Shown piece after piece: positions 36,386 through 44,738 of a stretch of 64,000 nucleotides of DNA. The number at the start of each line of letters is the position of its first letter. The stretch's first letter is position 1. Source of the DNA: an uncultured Opitutales bacterium (GTDB taxonomy: Bacteria > Verrucomicrobiota > Verrucomicrobiia > Opitutales > Seribacteraceae); assembly GCA_905612515.1 (NCBI GenBank), contig CAJQSI010000063.1:1-64000 (forward strand). Reading direction: 5' to 3'. The translations under genes were made by a program, and so were the position numbers. The notes beneath the pieces are model-generated. The model ran no database searches. It saw nothing but the letters and a program-made list of their open reading frames with translations, and was not told where the DNA came from.

Positions 36386-37135
36386 TTATTCGTCACCCTC
36401 ACCGAAACGAACTTTGGCGTTTTTACGGAAAGTGCGTTCGGCATCAAGAATGGATTCGAGAACTTCTTCGGTTGTCTTTCCTGCGGCATCGCGAGCGGCG
36501 GAAATCCATGTGTCGCATTCGTTTTGATCCATGAAGCGGGCAGCTTCGAGGAGTTGGCTCTGGTCTTCCTTGGGAATGACGATGAACCCGTGTTTGTCGG
36601 CGTGGATCAGTTGTCCGGGCTGTACCTTAATTCCAAAAACATCCACCTCGCAATTCCAGCGAACCGGACAGGAGTAAGCGTGCCCGACGCACAATCGGCG
36701 GGCGAGGGCCTTGAATCCGGCGTTGGTCATTTCGTCGACATCGCGTATGGCTCCGTCCTGAATGCAACCGACGCATCCCAGTGAGCGGCAGACGTTGGCA
36801 TTCACCTCGCCCCAGCAAGTGCCAGCGCAATCCGGGTGATCAAGGTCTTGGGTGACCACGATTTTTGGTCCGGGCACGCTTGCCAGGTATTCCCGGTATT
36901 CTGCCCATGCATCAGGGTTATTTATTGGATGCTTTGGGTTGCTTGGCTCGAAGACCGCGGTTACGGCACAGCCGACCATAGGCCCCATTTGCGGCATAAA
37001 GTCCCGGACGTCCTCAAGGTTGGCGTACCCTCCCGTCCGTTCCTTATTCGTTATCTGCTCCCAACCGTTGTAAATGGTGGGTGTGTTCCAGCGCTTGAGT
37101 CCCAGTAGTTCAGCTTGGCTGAGTTTTCGACTCAT
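36386..37135 (-). CDS. RraA-family protein
   Basis: 249 residues from the ATG at 37133-37135, whose ATGA overlaps the stop of the small zinc-finger gene upstream. That overlap argues against the longer frame. MSRKLSQAELLGLKRWNTPTIYNGWE, GPMVGCAVTAVF, CAGTCWGEVNANVCRSLGCVGCIQDGAIRDVDEM and HADKHGFIVIP fit the RraA/HMG-CHA aldolase fold, in which Gly-rich and Arg-Asp residues bind a divalent metal and an oxo-acid. It may be an aldolase or decarboxylase; binding of RNase E is much less likely outside proteobacteria. Confidence 0.8.
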   Translation of the reverse strand: MSRKLSQAELLGLKRWNTPTIYNGWEQITNKERTGGYANLEDVRDFMPQMGPMVGCAVTAVFEPSNPKHPINNPDAWAEYREYLASVPGPKIVVTQDLDHPDCAGTCWGEVNANVCRSLGCVGCIQDGAIRDVDEMTNAGFKALARRLCVGHAYSCPVRWNCEVDVFGIKVQPGQLIHADKHGFIVIPKEDQSQLLEAARFMDQNECDTWISAARDAAGKTTEEVLESILDAERTFRKNAKVRFGEGDE

Positions 37136-37350
37136 GGGCAAAAGCACTTGAAGAACCGATGACCTGTCCCTCCCGATCCAATTTTGACCCGTATTGGGTG
37201 CATGCAGCGGGGGCAGTGACCGGTATAGGCAGTACCTTCTTTGTTTTTGTAGATTCTGCCGTAGCTTCCGCAACGAACGTAGTGTATTCCCAAGAAAGAG
37301 CCTCCGCGCTTTCTTGGATTATCGCGAGGTTGCTCTTGGTTCGGGTTCAT
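37132..37350 (-). CDS. Small CxxC zinc-ribbon-like protein
   Basis: 72 residues. A basic Pro-rich start is followed by FLGIHYVRCGSYGRIYKNKEGTAYTGHCPRCMHPIRVKIGSGGTGHRFFKCFCP, containing CPRC and a final CFC plus an upstream Cys, enough for one zinc site. It is joined to both neighbours by 4-base ATGA overlaps, start to start-stop, which supports its reality and coupled translation. Function unknown; nucleic-acid binding is possible. Confidence 0.7.
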   Translation of the reverse strand: MNPNQEQPRDNPRKRGGSFLGIHYVRCGSYGRIYKNKEGTAYTGHCPRCMHPIRVKIGSGGTGHRFFKCFCP

Positions 37351-38048
37351 TCCTCAAATTTTCCGTGCTGTTCCCGCACTAAACCATCGACTTGTCTGGA
37401 TGATATGTGGGCTTGTACCGACATACCATCCGTTCGGGCAAGTATTTCGGATACCCAAGATTCCACCTTTTCTTCGATGAACTTCAATTCCTTGTTGGCT
37501 GCGGGGTCGGCGGTCAGGGCGGTGAAACTGGTTTGAAGGTCGCTTACGGCGGCGTCGGTTTGCCCAAGCATTTCATGGAGTGCGTTGAGCATCCTCCGGA
37601 CGGATGTGGCATCGACTGACTTTTCAGACGCCAAAGCTTCTACGTGATGCTTCACCGGATGCTGTTTGATTTTTGGGGCCTTAGGCCCGGCTCCCTTGAA
37701 GAGCTTGAAGGACTTTTCTTTATTCTCTCCACTGAAGAGCAGTCGCTTGTTGAACTCGAGGGTGGCCAACCATTTGAGCTCTACGACCAACTCCCTAAGT
37801 CGTTCCGTTGTTTGTTCTTCTTCCTCTTGCTGCTTTTTCTTTGGAAGGAACTTTTCTTCACCGACCTCGGCCAAGCCGGCCATTGTCTCGAGTACGTCCA
37901 GAGTGCGATTCAATACATTCTGCTGGGTCTGCAGAAAAGATATGGCAGTCTGAAGGTGCTCTTCAAGTTTCTCCTTCGTCTTGAGAGGTATTTCGTCCTC
38001 CTTGAACGGAAGCTTTTTCTTCGTGTAGTTGGATAAACGCAGACGCAT
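37347..38048 (-). CDS. Flagellin-like helical protein of unknown role
   Basis: 233 residues from ATG 38046-38048 (a GTG 24 bases upstream is possible). The order of its parts recalls a stripped-down flagellin: MRLRLSNYTKKK, then AISFLQTQQNVLNRTLDVLETMAGLAEVGE, ERLRELVVELKWLATLEFNKRLLFSGE (flagellin has a similar leucine-rich helix ending in FNG..LF), a short middle, and a C-terminal helix pair from VRRMLNALHEMLG. Key terminal flagellin residues are not conserved. No hook, export or basal-body gene is nearby, so a motility role is doubtful. It starts the coupled trio with the zinc-ribbon and RraA genes. Confidence 0.55.
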   Translation of the reverse strand: MRLRLSNYTKKKLPFKEDEIPLKTKEKLEEHLQTAISFLQTQQNVLNRTLDVLETMAGLAEVGEEKFLPKKKQQEEEEQTTERLRELVVELKWLATLEFNKRLLFSGENKEKSFKLFKGAGPKAPKIKQHPVKHHVEALASEKSVDATSVRRMLNALHEMLGQTDAAVSDLQTSFTALTADPAANKELKFIEEKVESWVSEILARTDGMSVQAHISSRQVDGLVREQHGKFEE

Positions 38049-38097
38049 GGGCAAGTATGGGAAAGCATTCACTTTGTGACTTAATGCCAGTGTGAAA

Positions 38098-39234
38098 TCA
38101 AGCTGAAAGCACCTTCTCAGGAGGTAAGTCGGCCCGTCCGGGAAGAGAAGACTGGTAAAAACCTCCGCCGAGCAGGCGTTCTCCGTCGTATATGGCGATG
38201 ACTTGTCCGGGTGCGAGAGCTCGTTGAGGTGACTCGAAAGTAACTTCTACCGATCCGTTTCCTAAGGGGTGAAAGTCAATCGGAGTGGACGGGTCTCGAT
38301 AACGAGGTTTAGCCAACAGTTTTTGTCTGCCTGTCACGGGTTCGCTAACGAAACTCAAATCGTCTACGATAAAGGATGTCCCCCAAAGTCCCGGGGCATC
38401 CGCACTCTCAAACGCAACAATTAGTCTTTTTGCAGCCGGATCCTTTCCCACGACCACGAAATTTTCGTTATCGGTGTTTGACGGCACTCCTATACCCCTC
38501 CTTTGGCCCAAGGTATATCTATGCAACCCGCGATGCTCGCCAACTACTTTCCCCTCGCAAGTTACGATTTCTCCGGGCTCGTCATCCAGAAATCCCTCAA
38601 GGAATTCGGACACCTTCACTTTACCGAGAAAGCATATGCCTTGGCTATCCTTTTTGTCGGCAACGGGAATGTTCCGCTCTTTGGCGATTCGGCGTACCTC
38701 GGGCTTGGCGATTTCGCCTAAGGGAAATCTCGCCGCCGTCAGTTGCTTTGGCAGGATGCGGGCGAGGAAGTAGGACTGATCCTTGTTCTTGTCCAGACCT
38801 TCCCATAACTGGCGCGTGCCATTCTCGGCTAGCTCCCGTCTGCAGTAATGACCCGTGGCCAAAGCCTCGAATCCTCTATCCTCGGCGTACTCGAGCAATT
38901 TCCCAAACTTCATCCGGCGGTTGCAGGTCACGTCCGGATTGGGAGTAATCCCATTTCGGTAACCTTCCACCATGGGCCGGACCACGTTCTCTTGATAGAA
39001 ATCGACGAAGTTCACGACTTCAAATGGAATTCCCAAACATTCTGCGACGTCTTGGGCGTCAGCAAGGTCCTGTGCTCCGGGGCAATCGCCCAGCACGTCC
39101 GTTTCGTGTTCCCAGGTCTTCACGTAGACCCCTTCCACCTCGTGCCCAGCGTCGACCAGTAAGGCCGCCGCCACGGCGCTGTCCACTCCTCCGGACAAGG
39201 CCGCCATCACTCGCTCATTTCTTCGGGACGTCAT
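38098..39234 (-). CDS. mnmA: tRNA-specific 2-thiouridylase
   Basis: Thiolates U34 of Lys, Glu and Gln tRNAs, using ATP and a persulfide sulfur donor. 378 residues. ATP pyrophosphatase P-loop AALSGGVDSAVAAALL, DCPGAQDLADAQDVAE, catalytic Cys in TPNPDVTCNRRMKFG, ATGHYCRR, DQSYFLARI and the second Cys in DSQGICFLGKVKVSEFL. The C-terminal barrel contains LGQRRGIGVPSN. The ATG at 39232-39234 is chosen because GGGAG precedes it by 6 bases; an in-frame ATG lies 12 bases upstream. Confidence 0.94.
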   Translation of the reverse strand: MTSRRNERVMAALSGGVDSAVAAALLVDAGHEVEGVYVKTWEHETDVLGDCPGAQDLADAQDVAECLGIPFEVVNFVDFYQENVVRPMVEGYRNGITPNPDVTCNRRMKFGKLLEYAEDRGFEALATGHYCRRELAENGTRQLWEGLDKNKDQSYFLARILPKQLTAARFPLGEIAKPEVRRIAKERNIPVADKKDSQGICFLGKVKVSEFLEGFLDDEPGEIVTCEGKVVGEHRGLHRYTLGQRRGIGVPSNTDNENFVVVGKDPAAKRLIVAFESADAPGLWGTSFIVDDLSFVSEPVTGRQKLLAKPRYRDPSTPIDFHPLGNGSVEVTFESPQRALAPGQVIAIYDGERLLGGGFYQSSLPGRADLPPEKVLSA

Positions 39235-39318
39235 ATTTTCTCCCATACTATATTTCTATGACCTATCCGCAAAGATTTTTCGATTGTCGAGATTGGCTCA
39301 TCCCTATTGTTGCATGGC

Positions 39319-41688
39319 ATGGCAAATAAGGTTTTGCGGATTTGGCGGGAATCTCGCGATTGCGGGCTCGTGGCTCTGGATCGAGATTGGAATGGCGAAC
39401 CCATTGCTGATTTCCCATCGGAATGGAAGTCAGATGATGGGGCAGGGGAGTTTTCCCCGCTATCGCCAACCGAGCGAGGGTCTCTTTGTGGTTATGCTCG
39501 CGTAGGTGACCAGGCATTGTTTCTTGTCGAGCCGATCCTTTATCCCTTCTTACTTCGTCCCGGCGCCAAAGCTTATTTGGCAGGGCCCTTCAACGACTGG
39601 GAAAAGGCCAGCGGTAACGATGATTGGCTTTTGACTCCTCGGGAAGACGGACTCCTCGGCCTTGAGAAACCTTGGGGTGAAGTGGCGAGTTTGGCTCCGT
39701 TCCCGTTCAAGTTCATTAACGGAGACGGGAAATGGCTAAACCCGCCGAACGAAGCTCCAAACATCGAGCAATCCATGCCGGGGGCGCGAAACTTGATCTT
39801 TCGAAAGGATCGTTTTCACCGGGATCTTCTTCGTTTTTCAATTCCTCCCGACTTTGCTTCCGAAACCATTGATGAGTTGGCCGAGCGGTTGATTCCCGAA
39901 GGTTGGTTCGGTGTTCGCGTGGAATCAGGGGAAACCCGCTTTCGACTCTTTGCCCCAAGGGCGAACGAGGTGACCGTTCACCTCTCTGAGAATCTTTCCT
40001 CCTTCCCTAGCGAAATATATTCTCTGGACAAGGATGAATCGGGAGCTTGGGAGATCAACCTGCCCAACGACCTTTCCGGATGGTTCTATGCCTACCGGGT
40101 AGGAGGCTCCAATGAAGAGACTTGCGCCGATTTCAATCAATCCGTCGAAGTGCTGGACCCTTACGCCCTTGCATGCGTTGGGCCAACCGGTCCTGGCATC
40201 GTTTTGGACCCCCGAACCGTCGGATCAACAACTGCCGAGCCTTTTGTTTCTCCTGCTCGTGAAGATCTGGTGATCGTCGAGGCTCACGTTCGCGATTTGC
40301 TCGCAAAGGCTTCTCTCGACCTGACCCCGTCCGAGCGACTCGGCTTTGCCGGTCTCGCCAAGTGGATCCGCTCGGACGATTGCTACCTGTCTCAACTCGG
40401 AGCCAACGCCGTGGAACTGCAGCCCATTCTCGAGCCCGATGCCGAGACCCCCGACGAATACTTTTGGGGGTATATGCCGGTCAACTTCTTCGCTCCCGCC
40501 TCTCACTATTCGTTAAACCCCGAGCAAGCATCCGGCATTAGAGAATTCCAAGAAGTCGTCTCGGCCTTCCACGGCAAGGGAATGGCCGTCATCCTCGATC
40601 TCGTTTACAATCACATCGGAGTGCCCAATCACCTCGCCCGCGTCGACAAGGGACTATACTTCGCCACCGACAAGTTCGGTCGCCTGACAAACCACAGCGG
40701 TTGCGGCAACGACCTCAGGTCCAATTCGTCCGCCGCTCGCCGTCTAGTAATCGACAGTCTGAAGTACCTTGTACGAACTTTCGACGTCGATGGCTTTCGT
40801 CTCGACCTTGCCGAACTTCTAGGCATCGAGCTTCTGTGCGAGATCGAGCGAGAGCTTCTCGATATAAAGCCGAGCCTGCATCTGATCGCCGAGCCATGGA
40901 GCTTCCGCGGACGCCTCCCCGATGCCATGAGCGAGACCACCTATTCTCTCTGGGGAGACGATCTTCGGGAAGGACTTCTCCAATACGCCAGAGGCAAAGG
41001 TGAAGCCTCCTCCGTTCTTCGCTGGCTTCAAGGTTCGCCCGGTAGCGTCTCTGCTCGTCCTTCCCAAACGGTAAACTACGTCGAGTCGCACGACGATTAC
41101 GCCTTCATCGATCGTCTCACGGAAAGACCTCGCCGAAATGGCTCTAATCCCACTGCACTCGATATCCGCCGTCATCGCCTCGCCCTCGCCGTGTTGCTGG
41201 CCTCTCCCGGCGTTCCCATGCTCTCCGCCGGGCAGGATTTTCTTCGCTCCAAAAAAGGAGTTCGAAATACCTACCTTCGCGGCGCCCTCAACGCCCTCGA
41301 CTATTCCCTTCTCGAAAAACATTCCGAGCACCATGCATACGTTCGCGATTGGATTGCCCTTCGCCTATCCGAAACGGGGAAGCTTCTACGTCCTGCCGAG
41401 CATCCTCCCAAAAGTTACTACCAATCCTTCCAATCTAAAGACGGGCAAGCCGCAGCCCTTCTCATCAACGCCGACCAATCCAAAGGACCCATTCGCCTCT
41501 TGTTCGCCGTCAACCCATTAGCTAATAAAGATGTCCTCTTGCCTGTAACTCCAGAGCAACTCGGAGAACCCGTTCTTGTCGCCGATTCGGAGAAAGTATC
41601 AACGCAAGGTCTTCAAGATATCTTTGTTCGCAGGGACGGGTTCCTCCGCCTGCCCTCGATCTCCTCTGCGACGTGGACGATTGCTTAA
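39319..41688 (+). CDS. GH13 glycoside hydrolase, pullulanase/debranching type
   Basis: About 789 residues. An N-terminal region of about 180 residues contains a CBM48-like part (LRPGAKAYLAGPFNDWEKA), then a second carbohydrate-binding-like domain (FRLFAPRANEVTVHL). The catalytic TIM barrel has the GH13 regions I DLVYNH, II GFRLDLAELL (nucleophile Asp), III LIAEPW (acid Glu) and IV YVESHDD (stabilising Asp). VVEAHVRDLL, with H and R, is typical of isoamylase/pullulanase relatives. It likely hydrolyses alpha-1,6 branches in glycogen or related glucans. No signal peptide, so cytoplasmic. It stands alone between convergent genes. Confidence 0.88.
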   Translation: MANKVLRIWRESRDCGLVALDRDWNGEPIADFPSEWKSDDGAGEFSPLSPTERGSLCGYARVGDQALFLVEPILYPFLLRPGAKAYLAGPFNDWEKASGNDDWLLTPREDGLLGLEKPWGEVASLAPFPFKFINGDGKWLNPPNEAPNIEQSMPGARNLIFRKDRFHRDLLRFSIPPDFASETIDELAERLIPEGWFGVRVESGETRFRLFAPRANEVTVHLSENLSSFPSEIYSLDKDESGAWEINLPNDLSGWFYAYRVGGSNEETCADFNQSVEVLDPYALACVGPTGPGIVLDPRTVGSTTAEPFVSPAREDLVIVEAHVRDLLAKASLDLTPSERLGFAGLAKWIRSDDCYLSQLGANAVELQPILEPDAETPDEYFWGYMPVNFFAPASHYSLNPEQASGIREFQEVVSAFHGKGMAVILDLVYNHIGVPNHLARVDKGLYFATDKFGRLTNHSGCGNDLRSNSSAARRLVIDSLKYLVRTFDVDGFRLDLAELLGIELLCEIERELLDIKPSLHLIAEPWSFRGRLPDAMSETTYSLWGDDLREGLLQYARGKGEASSVLRWLQGSPGSVSARPSQTVNYVESHDDYAFIDRLTERPRRNGSNPTALDIRRHRLALAVLLASPGVPMLSAGQDFLRSKKGVRNTYLRGALNALDYSLLEKHSEHHAYVRDWIALRLSETGKLLRPAEHPPKSYYQSFQSKDGQAAALLINADQSKGPIRLLFAVNPLANKDVLLPVTPEQLGEPVLVADSEKVSTQGLQDIFVRRDGFLRLPSISSATWTIA

Positions 41689-41742
41689 TAGCTTTCGGCG
41701 CAAGTGTGAATCGGCCGCTAGGTATGAAATAGAGGAACCGTT

Positions 41743-42222
41743 CTACCTTTTCTCGGCGAAGGTGTGACGCAAGTATACGAATAGTCCTTGCGAGACCAAC
41801 ACGGCAATGACCACCCCGGACATGGCTGTAGCGACTTTTTTTCCGATCATTTCAGGGTCTTCCAGATTGGACATGGTGTTTATGATTCCGAGCATTACGG
41901 CCAAGCCGCCACCGGTTGCGGCATATCTCCTGCCGCTTTCGGAGATTTCACAATATTCCCGATTGGGCTCCGGTTTTATTACGCATGCCAAGAGCGCCTT
42001 GGGAATATAGGCGAGGAAGGTCGCTTGATGGGTGGACAGCAAGCCGCAGAAGGTGACCCCAAATACAATTGCGATTTCCGCGGGATGTATAAGCCAGGCC
42101 GGACTTCCTCCCGCCAAGGCAAAGCCGCCGAACACAACGTAAACGAAACCCACGATGCCCGAAGTCCGCAGAATGGTGTCCAGTGGGTTGAACTTGGAAT
42201 CTAGTGCTATGCCTTCATTCAT
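41743..42222 (-). CDS. Compact MotA/TolQ-like membrane protein
   Basis: 159 residues with four predicted transmembrane helices. FGGFALAGGSPAWLIHPAEIAIVFGVTFCGLL matches the first half of MotA (GG..L..PAE...I.G). GGGLAVMLGIINTMSNLEDPEMIGKKVATAMSGVVIAVLVSQGLFV matches helices 3-4, including the channel-lining stretch and the DP before helix 4. The large cytoplasmic loop that carries the torque-generating residues in MotA (usual total 250-290 aa) is cut to about 25 residues (KPEPNREYCEISESGRR). No MotB/ExbD partner is adjacent. It may be a stator-like proton channel used for something other than flagella. Confidence 0.7.
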   Translation of the reverse strand: MNEGIALDSKFNPLDTILRTSGIVGFVYVVFGGFALAGGSPAWLIHPAEIAIVFGVTFCGLLSTHQATFLAYIPKALLACVIKPEPNREYCEISESGRRYAATGGGLAVMLGIINTMSNLEDPEMIGKKVATAMSGVVIAVLVSQGLFVYLRHTFAEKR

Positions 42223-42283
42223 TGTATTGTCCTGTCGTAAGCGTTGATTTTGTGAGAAGGCGGCACGAACAGTCGAAAGTTTA

Positions 42284-42532
42284 TCACTGCGAGGTGATCC
42301 ATCCGATCATGGCCAGCAAGCAACACCCGCTGCCAATCGCCAAAAGCCAGTAATTCTCCGAGAGGACGTCTGCAGGTCGGTATTGCCTGCATTTTTCGCA
42401 ATGCTCGGCGTCATTGGAATTTCTGCTCCCGCAGTTTGGGCAATCTTCAATACTTCCCGATCCCAAGTTGAGAACGAAGAAATAAAGAGCGGGCATTAAC
42501 AGTAGGAACAGAGCCAAGCAAATTAATGGCAT
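42284..42532 (-). CDS. Small membrane protein with a cytosolic zinc ribbon
   Basis: 82 residues: an N-terminal transmembrane helix (LICLALFLLLMPALYFFVL), a zinc ribbon CPNCGSRNSNDAEHCEKC, and a C-terminal helix (WLLAIGSGCCLLAMIGWI). The two CxxC pairs, 11 residues apart, are a typical zinc-ribbon spacing. Function unknown. It lies 61 bases upstream of the MotA-like gene on the same strand. Confidence 0.7.
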   Translation of the reverse strand: MPLICLALFLLLMPALYFFVLNLGSGSIEDCPNCGSRNSNDAEHCEKCRQYRPADVLSENYWLLAIGSGCCLLAMIGWITSQ

Positions 42533-42614
42533 TTGCCAATATAATGTATATGTACTATCTGTGCAAATTATTTTGTCGAAACAGCACAGCTGTCGACCTC
42601 TGCAGGTCTCGGTT

Positions 42615-43256
42615 CTAGTAGAGTCCGTCCCGCGAATAACCGCCTTGGTGGCAGTTTAGGCAGGTTAGGGTACTTTTTACGGGATGCTTGAGAAACTTTA
42701 GGTCTCGTCCCGGTTTTCCCATGGGCGCGTTGGAGCCGACCTTGAGCAGTTGGCCTTGTTTCAATACGGCTTCCTCTCCCTTGGGGTTGGTCACCTTCAC
42801 TTCGCCTTCGCAAACGCATACCTGGCTTTCCTTGTTCTCCGTGACGGAGGCGCTGAAGGCAGTCCCGCGAATCCCCGCGGAGGCGCCCGGCATATCTACG
42901 CTGAAGGAAGAATCCTTCTTCAGCTTGGGCACCCGCACCCAGAGGAATCCAGTATCTAGGTCGAGGATGGACTTGGCGGCGTCTCCCTCCTTCGACTTCA
43001 TGGTCATTTCGCTTTTCTCGTACACCACGAGCTGACCGCCGTTTTCCAGACGAAGGATCACCATTTGCCCGAGACCCGTGACAATGGTGTCGCCGTCCTT
43101 AATGGTAAGTCCTTTTGTCACGGGCAGGACTTGGTCGCCCGATTTGTATTCGGCTTTTCCGATGACGACTTCGACCACGGACCCTTTTTCCGCCTGTCCA
43201 AGAAGGCTGCCAAATAAGCTGAGCAAAAGGGCAAATGTCGCAAACTGTTTTCGCAT
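42615..43256 (-). CDS. FecR-domain protein with C-terminal CxxCH motif
   Basis: 213 residues with signal peptide (MRKQFATFALLLSLFGSLLG). The FecR domain reads VVIGKAEYKSGDQVLPVTKGLTIKDGDTIVTGLGQMVILRLENGGQLVVYEKSEMTM, then GFLWVRVPKLKKDSSFSVDMPGASAGIRGTAF and CEGEVKVTNPKGE. Unlike anti-sigma FecR proteins, it has a signal peptide instead of an internal membrane anchor. The last 15 residues hold CLNCH (Cys199, Cys202, His203), a c-type haem or disulfide site. Ten bases before its downstream neighbour... it follows the porin-like gene by 9 bases and shares its operon. Likely periplasmic. Confidence 0.8.
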   Translation of the reverse strand: MRKQFATFALLLSLFGSLLGQAEKGSVVEVVIGKAEYKSGDQVLPVTKGLTIKDGDTIVTGLGQMVILRLENGGQLVVYEKSEMTMKSKEGDAAKSILDLDTGFLWVRVPKLKKDSSFSVDMPGASAGIRGTAFSASVTENKESQVCVCEGEVKVTNPKGEEAVLKQGQLLKVGSNAPMGKPGRDLKFLKHPVKSTLTCLNCHQGGYSRDGLY

Positions 43257-43265
43257 GGTTTCCTC

Positions 43266-44597
43266 CTAAAATTTAAATTCAGTCTGAACGTAGGCCCATT
43301 GGGTGGTGTCGTTTTCGCCCCATCCCCAATGGGAGTCTCTCCAATCCGTAATGAGCTTGCCGGGAAAAAAGAGGGAGTATCCAGCGGTAAAACTACGATT
43401 GGGATTTTTCCCGAACCTCAGGTGTAAGTCCAGTTCGGAACCGACATCCTTGCTGGCTTCCGTTGTACCCGGCCAATCGTTGCGAGGGGGATCTATCCAC
43501 CACCATGCCGGAGAAAGGTCGGCAACGTACCATGCGGAATCCTGAGAGTGCAGGTAGAATTGGTGAAACTCGATCAGGGCCTCCACTTTCGGATGGACGT
43601 CTGCGAACATATACAGGGTGATCATCTCTGCATTCATCATGCTCATCCAGTCCATCGCTCCCGAGCGAACGTGTCTGTTGGCGAAGGGGGGAATGAAGGT
43701 TTCGTGTCGTCCGGGCGTGCCGCTGTCGTCGCCGGATGACAGGGAGTATTCGATGCCGATGTTTCTCACCACGGAGTGATCCACGAAATAGTCCAAGTTG
43801 GCGACGAGGTTGTAGGCTTGCAGATCCTTGTTCTCGGCTGCCTTCATCTTTCCCGTCTGATAGTTGACCATCCAATGGTAGAAGAGAGGTATGGAAAGCT
43901 TGCCTTCCATGCGCGTGCCGAAGTTGTAGACCTCCAGTTCGGGGTCCCCGCTGAGGGGCAAGCTGTCCTGTTCATCTCCTATGCCGAAGTACCAAAGGTA
44001 GAACTCATTGATGGTTCGGGTGGGGGAAGTCCTTTCCAGATTTATGCCCGCAAGTCGGTTGTGACGATCCTTTGCCAATTGGCCGTAGAGGACGTCCAAG
44101 TCCCACGTAGATCCATCCCGATAAAACTTCAGTGCGTCGAAACTATTTCCTTCCATGTCCCAGTCGTCGCCATCGATCAAGATGCCTCGATTGTAGCTCA
44201 GTTCTTGTCTGCCCACGCGAAGGTTCAGGGTGTCCGAACCCGGAAATGAAAAATCCAAGTAGGCTTGATGGAGGCGATGGACGTCTTCCTCGGGGGGGCG
44301 CTTGAACTCGGCTTCGTCTAGTATGCGGCGGCCAAGGCGAAGTTCCAGAAGGTGGCGCTTTCGGCCCAAGGAGAGGTCGGCCCGGAACTCGTGCTCCAGT
44401 TCGGATGAATCGGTGTCTTTCCTGTTTCTTTCGTAAAGCCCGTAATCCTCGAAGAGGGTGGCCCGGTAGCGCAAGTCGGCAGAGAGATCGATCTGAGCTT
44501 TAAGTGTCGGACCTGTTGTCGATGCAAGGGTTCCCAAAGCAAGCAATACCAGTCTGTGGCGACCAAGTCCTTTAATGCATTTCAGGAAAGCTAGCAT
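43266..44597 (-). CDS. Porin-like outer-membrane protein, alginate-export family type
   Basis: About 443 residues from the ATG at 44595-44597 (a longer start at 44648 is possible); the signal-like segment LVLLALGTLASTTGPTLKAQ follows. The body is regular amphipathic strands: DLSADLRYRATLFEDYG, LHQAYLDFSF, TLNLRVGRQELSYNRGILIDGDDWDMEGNSFDALKF, the latter typical of the alginate-export/porin group (conserved GRQEL and R.G.L). It ends with aromatic TQWAYVQTEFKF for outer-membrane insertion. Substrate unknown. First gene of a two-gene operon with the FecR-domain protein. Confidence 0.78.
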   Translation of the reverse strand: MLAFLKCIKGLGRHRLVLLALGTLASTTGPTLKAQIDLSADLRYRATLFEDYGLYERNRKDTDSSELEHEFRADLSLGRKRHLLELRLGRRILDEAEFKRPPEEDVHRLHQAYLDFSFPGSDTLNLRVGRQELSYNRGILIDGDDWDMEGNSFDALKFYRDGSTWDLDVLYGQLAKDRHNRLAGINLERTSPTRTINEFYLWYFGIGDEQDSLPLSGDPELEVYNFGTRMEGKLSIPLFYHWMVNYQTGKMKAAENKDLQAYNLVANLDYFVDHSVVRNIGIEYSLSSGDDSGTPGRHETFIPPFANRHVRSGAMDWMSMMNAEMITLYMFADVHPKVEALIEFHQFYLHSQDSAWYVADLSPAWWWIDPPRNDWPGTTEASKDVGSELDLHLRFGKNPNRSFTAGYSLFFPGKLITDWRDSHWGWGENDTTQWAYVQTEFKF

Positions 44598-44738
44598 GTT
44601 GCCTGAAAGGAGTAAGTTTCCGAGGTATTGCCGGCAACCCTTGAACACAGGCCAGTGATTATGAATTCCGAAAGGAGTGTGTGCGAAGAAGAATACTCGA
44701 CTGTTTCCGGAAGTGCCGGTCGCCGTGTGGGCAATCGA

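Noticed and set aside
36386-37273. Longer start for the RraA-family protein
   Set aside because: The upstream codons overlap the zinc-ribbon gene in another frame, and the ATGA junction gives a better start at 37135.
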